Shown one piece after another: positions 21,340-23,594 of a stretch of DNA of 23,594 bases. The position numbers and the translations under genes were made by a program. The number at the start of each line of letters is the position of its first letter. The stretch's first letter is position 1. Below the pieces are notes generated by a model. It was not told the origin of the DNA and made no database searches. It worked only from the letters and a program-made list of their open reading frames with translations. The DNA is from Elysia marginata (lineage: Eukaryota > Mollusca > Gastropoda > Plakobranchidae). Where the stretch lies: contig BMAT01008896.1 of the NCBI GenBank assembly GCA_019649035.1, forward strand, positions 135,412-159,005, in the 5' to 3' direction.

Positions 21340-21598
21340 ATAGACATAGTCAATAAAGGTGAACTAAACCAGTGGCCAAGCTGATAGTCTCCCAAATTAA
21401 AATAGTGGAGGCAGACACTGCGCTATCAAATGATTGAAAGGCTTTTAAAAAGGTACAAAATTAGCAGTCGAGAGAAGTAGGCTTTTGAGTGGAACTGGAA
21501 TTGCCTGCCTTTAGACTTTAGTATGATTCGAACCTTCATTACCACTTTGCGAAACAAAAAAGCCACTACGCTCTAACACTAGCGGGCCAATACCAAGA
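21340..21598 (-). mobile_element. tRNA-derived SINE or tRNA pseudogene remnant
   Basis: On the minus strand: A-box-like GCTAGTGTTAGAGCGTAGTGG (about 21583-21563) and a B box GGTTCGAATC (21534-21525), spaced as in a tRNA. The anticodon arm does not pair well, so it is not a working tRNA. The left limit is a guess, based on a body that seems to run on towards 21340. It is a different family from the two SINEs that carry CCACCCACCTGTAAAA. Confidence 0.5.
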
Positions 21599-21656
21599 TT
21601 AAGCCTAAAATGATGTGTTAAGCCTTCTAGATTAGATCTAGAATCTAGATCTACTT

Positions 21657-22147
21657 ACCAAAATAACTAAATTTGCTCAGTCTTTGCCTTGGACTTACTT
21701 GGTCACAAGCATAGCCTTCAAATAAGACCTGGTCCTGGAGTGTAGATCTAGATTATTGCAACATGATTTGAATCACAAGTCGAAAAATATTACGTTAATT
21801 TAAAGTGAACATTTATTTATATGATGGAAAGAGTTTGAGTCTAGGCTGTATCTGGATTAGACAAGAGAAATACTTCCGGTCAGCCACCCAGTGTCCTCAA
21901 AAATAGGTAACAGCACAACAACAAAAACAACAACAACAACGAATACTTCCGTGTAAGAGATCATTATCTGCAGGAGTGGTTGTGGAAAAAATACAAAGGT
22001 AGATCTACACGTCAAACCCGCCTGTTTATTATTATACTTTTTTTAATTTATCATTTCTAAAGATGTTATGCGCATAGAGCTTTCTTTTTGAATGGGTTCA
22101 GCTACAGACTTTTATGCTCGAGCGCAGGCGTAAAGCCGACAGCTTAC
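21657..22147 (-). promoter_or_regulatory. Candidate 5' untranslated exon region of the claudin-like gene
   Basis: Minus-strand donor-like sites: GTAAGT near 21658, GTAAGT near 21697 and GTAAGC near 22145. Any could end a 5' UTR exon spliced to the acceptor before 19383. Not resolved by sequence alone. Confidence 0.25.
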
Positions 22148-22200
22148 TTGTTTCGTCACTATTACGCAGAGCCTAAAATGGAAGAAAATTGCGCCAAAAT
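21872..22200. promoter_or_regulatory. CpG-containing promoter-like patch
   Basis: ETS-type ACTTCCGGT (21872-21880), a second ACTTCCGTG (about 21945), a GC-rich GAGCGCAGGCG near 22119, and a near-palindromic E2F-type TTGCGCCAAAA (22189-22199), in DNA that is otherwise CpG-poor. Location upstream of the minus-strand gene fits its promoter. Motif matches alone are weak evidence. Confidence 0.3.
21915..21940. repeat. (CAA)n microsatellite
   Basis: ACAACAACAAAAACAACAAC and further CAA units. Confidence 0.85.
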
Positions 22201-22816
22201 GTAGTCTAAATTTAGACCTAATACGGACTCCAGACCTATAAGTATAATTATATCTTCTATCTTTAGCTCTAAATGTAGATTATCTAAATTGATTTCAAGT
22301 TGTAAATTGAATTTCAAGACTTATAATTTAAAATTTAGATCTAGATATGACCTGAATTCTACGGAATTCAAAATCGAAGCGGGTGAAACTATTTTATTTA
22401 TGTGTGTTCCCCCTACCATTCTAAAAAAAGATCATTCTTTTTTTTTTGTAACGTCTCGGGGCAGAAGAATAAAGTAGGTTTAATTTTAATACATATCAAA
22501 TAATAAGGGGATGGGTAAATTACGACATTTTGTTTTTTAAAGAAAATAATTATGGGTTAGCAGAAGATCATATTAAGTAGATGTCATGTTTGCTTTTAAG
22601 TAGAGAAGGGGTCCATTCTTTTGCGTTTTAAAGTACTTATGTTTGCTCTGTTCAATACTACATGTATCATAACATTGTTAGAGTCATGTCGGAGAAAAAG
22701 ATGGAGAGGAAATCGTGAGTTCAAGCTAAGATGGTCTAGCTCTAAACCTCACCCCCTCTTCCCCACTCTCCTTAGTTTCAAATTGTAGCCTGAGATAAGG
22801 GATATCTTTGATGGAC
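22201..22816. other. No recognisable gene
   Basis: AT-rich; includes several TCTAGATCT/TCTAAATTTAGA-type palindromic words and no supported frame. Confidence 0.5.
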
Positions 22817-23070
22817 CTGGGCAGAGTGGCTCAGTGGTTAGCGCGTCGGACCAGTTATCCAGTGATCGCGGGTTTAATTCCTAGCCATTGACGCATGCTG
22901 TAATTATCTAAGGAAAGCAAGTTATCCACACTTTCCTCAGTCCACCCACCCACCTGTAAAATAAATACCTGGCTAGAGGCAGTACTTGAAATTTGTGGAA
23001 TGTTAGTGTTAGGGCATGGCTTTTGGCCATAGTTAAGGACATACATGTGGGTATGAGGAGTGTTAAACAG
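22817..23070 (+). mobile_element. tRNA-derived SINE, copy 2 (intact A and B boxes)
   Basis: A box TGGCTCAGTGG (22827-22837) within GTGGCTCAGTGGTTAGCGCG, B box GGTTTAATTCC (22871-22881), then CAGTCCACCCACCCACCTG (from 22938). Shares its head and body with copy 1 at 1118-1330. Better preserved at the promoter than copy 1. The 3' end is approximate; no clear target-site duplication was picked out. Confidence 0.8.
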
Positions 23071-23272
23071 GATGGCAGGGCGTGGTTTTGATTCATAAAC
23101 TAAATCAAATGTTTGTTTTAGCTTGTAGTGAGCTCTGGATTGAACAATTAACATTAGTGGAAACTCTTAGTAGGGAGAGGGGTTTGCAGGTGGTACATAG
23201 TGCATTATTAGCAGGTAAAGTCTGAGTGATTTGTACTGAGTATGAGTTAAGTAGAGTTCTTCAAGCCTTTGA

Positions 23273-23446
23273 AAGTTAGAGCAAAAACAGATACTGGACC
23301 CAGAAAAGGTGCTACAGGGTACGTCGAAACGCCGTCACTTTGACACCGGACTGGAAGATGTGGAGTCGGAGATTGATCAGTCTCTCCGCCACGCAGAGTC
23401 TTGCTTTTGCACTCAATCATGTGACTTGAGTGAGTGGTCGGTGTGA
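23273..23446 (+). CDS. Possible exon of an unrecognised gene at the window edge
   Basis: In a GC-richer block (23290-23594) the plus frame 23273-23446 reads KLEQKQILDPEKVLQ and then RRHFDTGLEDVESEIDQSLR, which has protein-like composition, and a donor-like GTGAGT sits at 23430. There is no ATG and no family match. Two minus-strand frames entering from the right edge are also open to about 23415, so the coding strand is not settled. It could also be UTR or mobile DNA. Confidence 0.22.
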   Translation, partial: KLEQKQILDPEKVLQGTSKRRHFDTGLEDVESEIDQSLRHAESCFCTQSCDLSEWSV

Positions 23447-23594
23447 ACTAAAGAGTCCCGGCAGTCTGTCATTACTTGGCCTACTACTGGATATGAGAAA
23501 GAAACCCTGTCGTCGCTGGTACTTGACAGACCGTCCTGCTTGTCGACCGCGACACTGTGAGGCTGTGAGCCTACAGTGGCTGTGTCCAGAGAGA

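Noticed and set aside
20414..22345. Cluster of AGATCT / TCTAGA palindromic words
   Set aside because: Locally frequent, but such words occur through the window at roughly the level expected for this base composition; no regular spacing.
22824..22890. Functional tRNA gene
   Set aside because: A and B boxes are present, but the acceptor and anticodon stems do not pair and a SINE body follows; it is a SINE head.
22855..23154. 99-codon minus-strand open frame
   Set aside because: Antisense through SINE copy 2; no motif.
1..23594. CRISPR arrays, bacterial operons or integrated phage
   Set aside because: Introns, poly(A) signals and animal repeat families show nuclear animal DNA; no direct-repeat/spacer pattern was seen.

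Overview
This is AT-rich, intron-containing animal DNA with one assembly gap (N run, 13096-13216). Repeat content (tRNA-derived SINEs, non-LTR retrotransposon remnants with pentamer tails, a TA-flanked miniature transposon, many short microsatellites) and the type of genes suggest a lophotrochozoan, most likely a mollusc and perhaps a gastropod. That placement is inference: nothing in the window is a species marker.

Two protein-coding genes are well supported, both by splice sites that keep frame and by family motifs, and they point towards each other. (1) Plus strand, 2377-6288: the last four coding exons of a nucleoside hydrolase-like protein (inosine-uridine preferring family). The N-terminal exons, with the DxDxxxDD metal site, are not in the window. 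The visible 279 residues are intact, but two conserved active-site segments look changed, so it may be a divergent or inactive family member. (2) Minus strand, 19383-15629: three exons of a 290-residue four-helix membrane protein with the claudin/PMP22 signature (W...GLWxxC...C) and a long cytoplasmic tail carrying two PPxY motifs. Its 5' untranslated exon and promoter are probably between 19.4 and 22.2 kb but are not resolved.

Layout: 1-2376, repeats (C-rich tract, TTCGAA-rich transposon end, SINE, 176-bp MITE) and presumed intron; 2377-6288, hydrolase-like gene, whose large third intron holds a decayed RNase H-bearing LINE on the minus strand; 6289-15628, a 9.3-kb space between the convergent genes with a 54-bp tandem duplication, a decayed LINE on the minus strand (7095-7930), an unassigned ORF/inverted-repeat region (9.7-10.6 kb), a second LINE-type tail (11.58-11.79 kb) and the gap; 15629-19383, claudin-like gene with a 27-bp minisatellite in its last intron; 19384-23594, AT-rich DNA with a tRNA-like SINE remnant, a CpG-containing promoter-like patch, a second copy of the SINE, and a GC-richer end that may be the edge of another gene.

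The two genes have no evident functional link. I did not find a clearly novel multi-gene system. The points most worth a second look are the altered active site of the hydrolase-like protein, the PY-motif claudin-like protein, and the unassigned ORF region near 10.1 kb.
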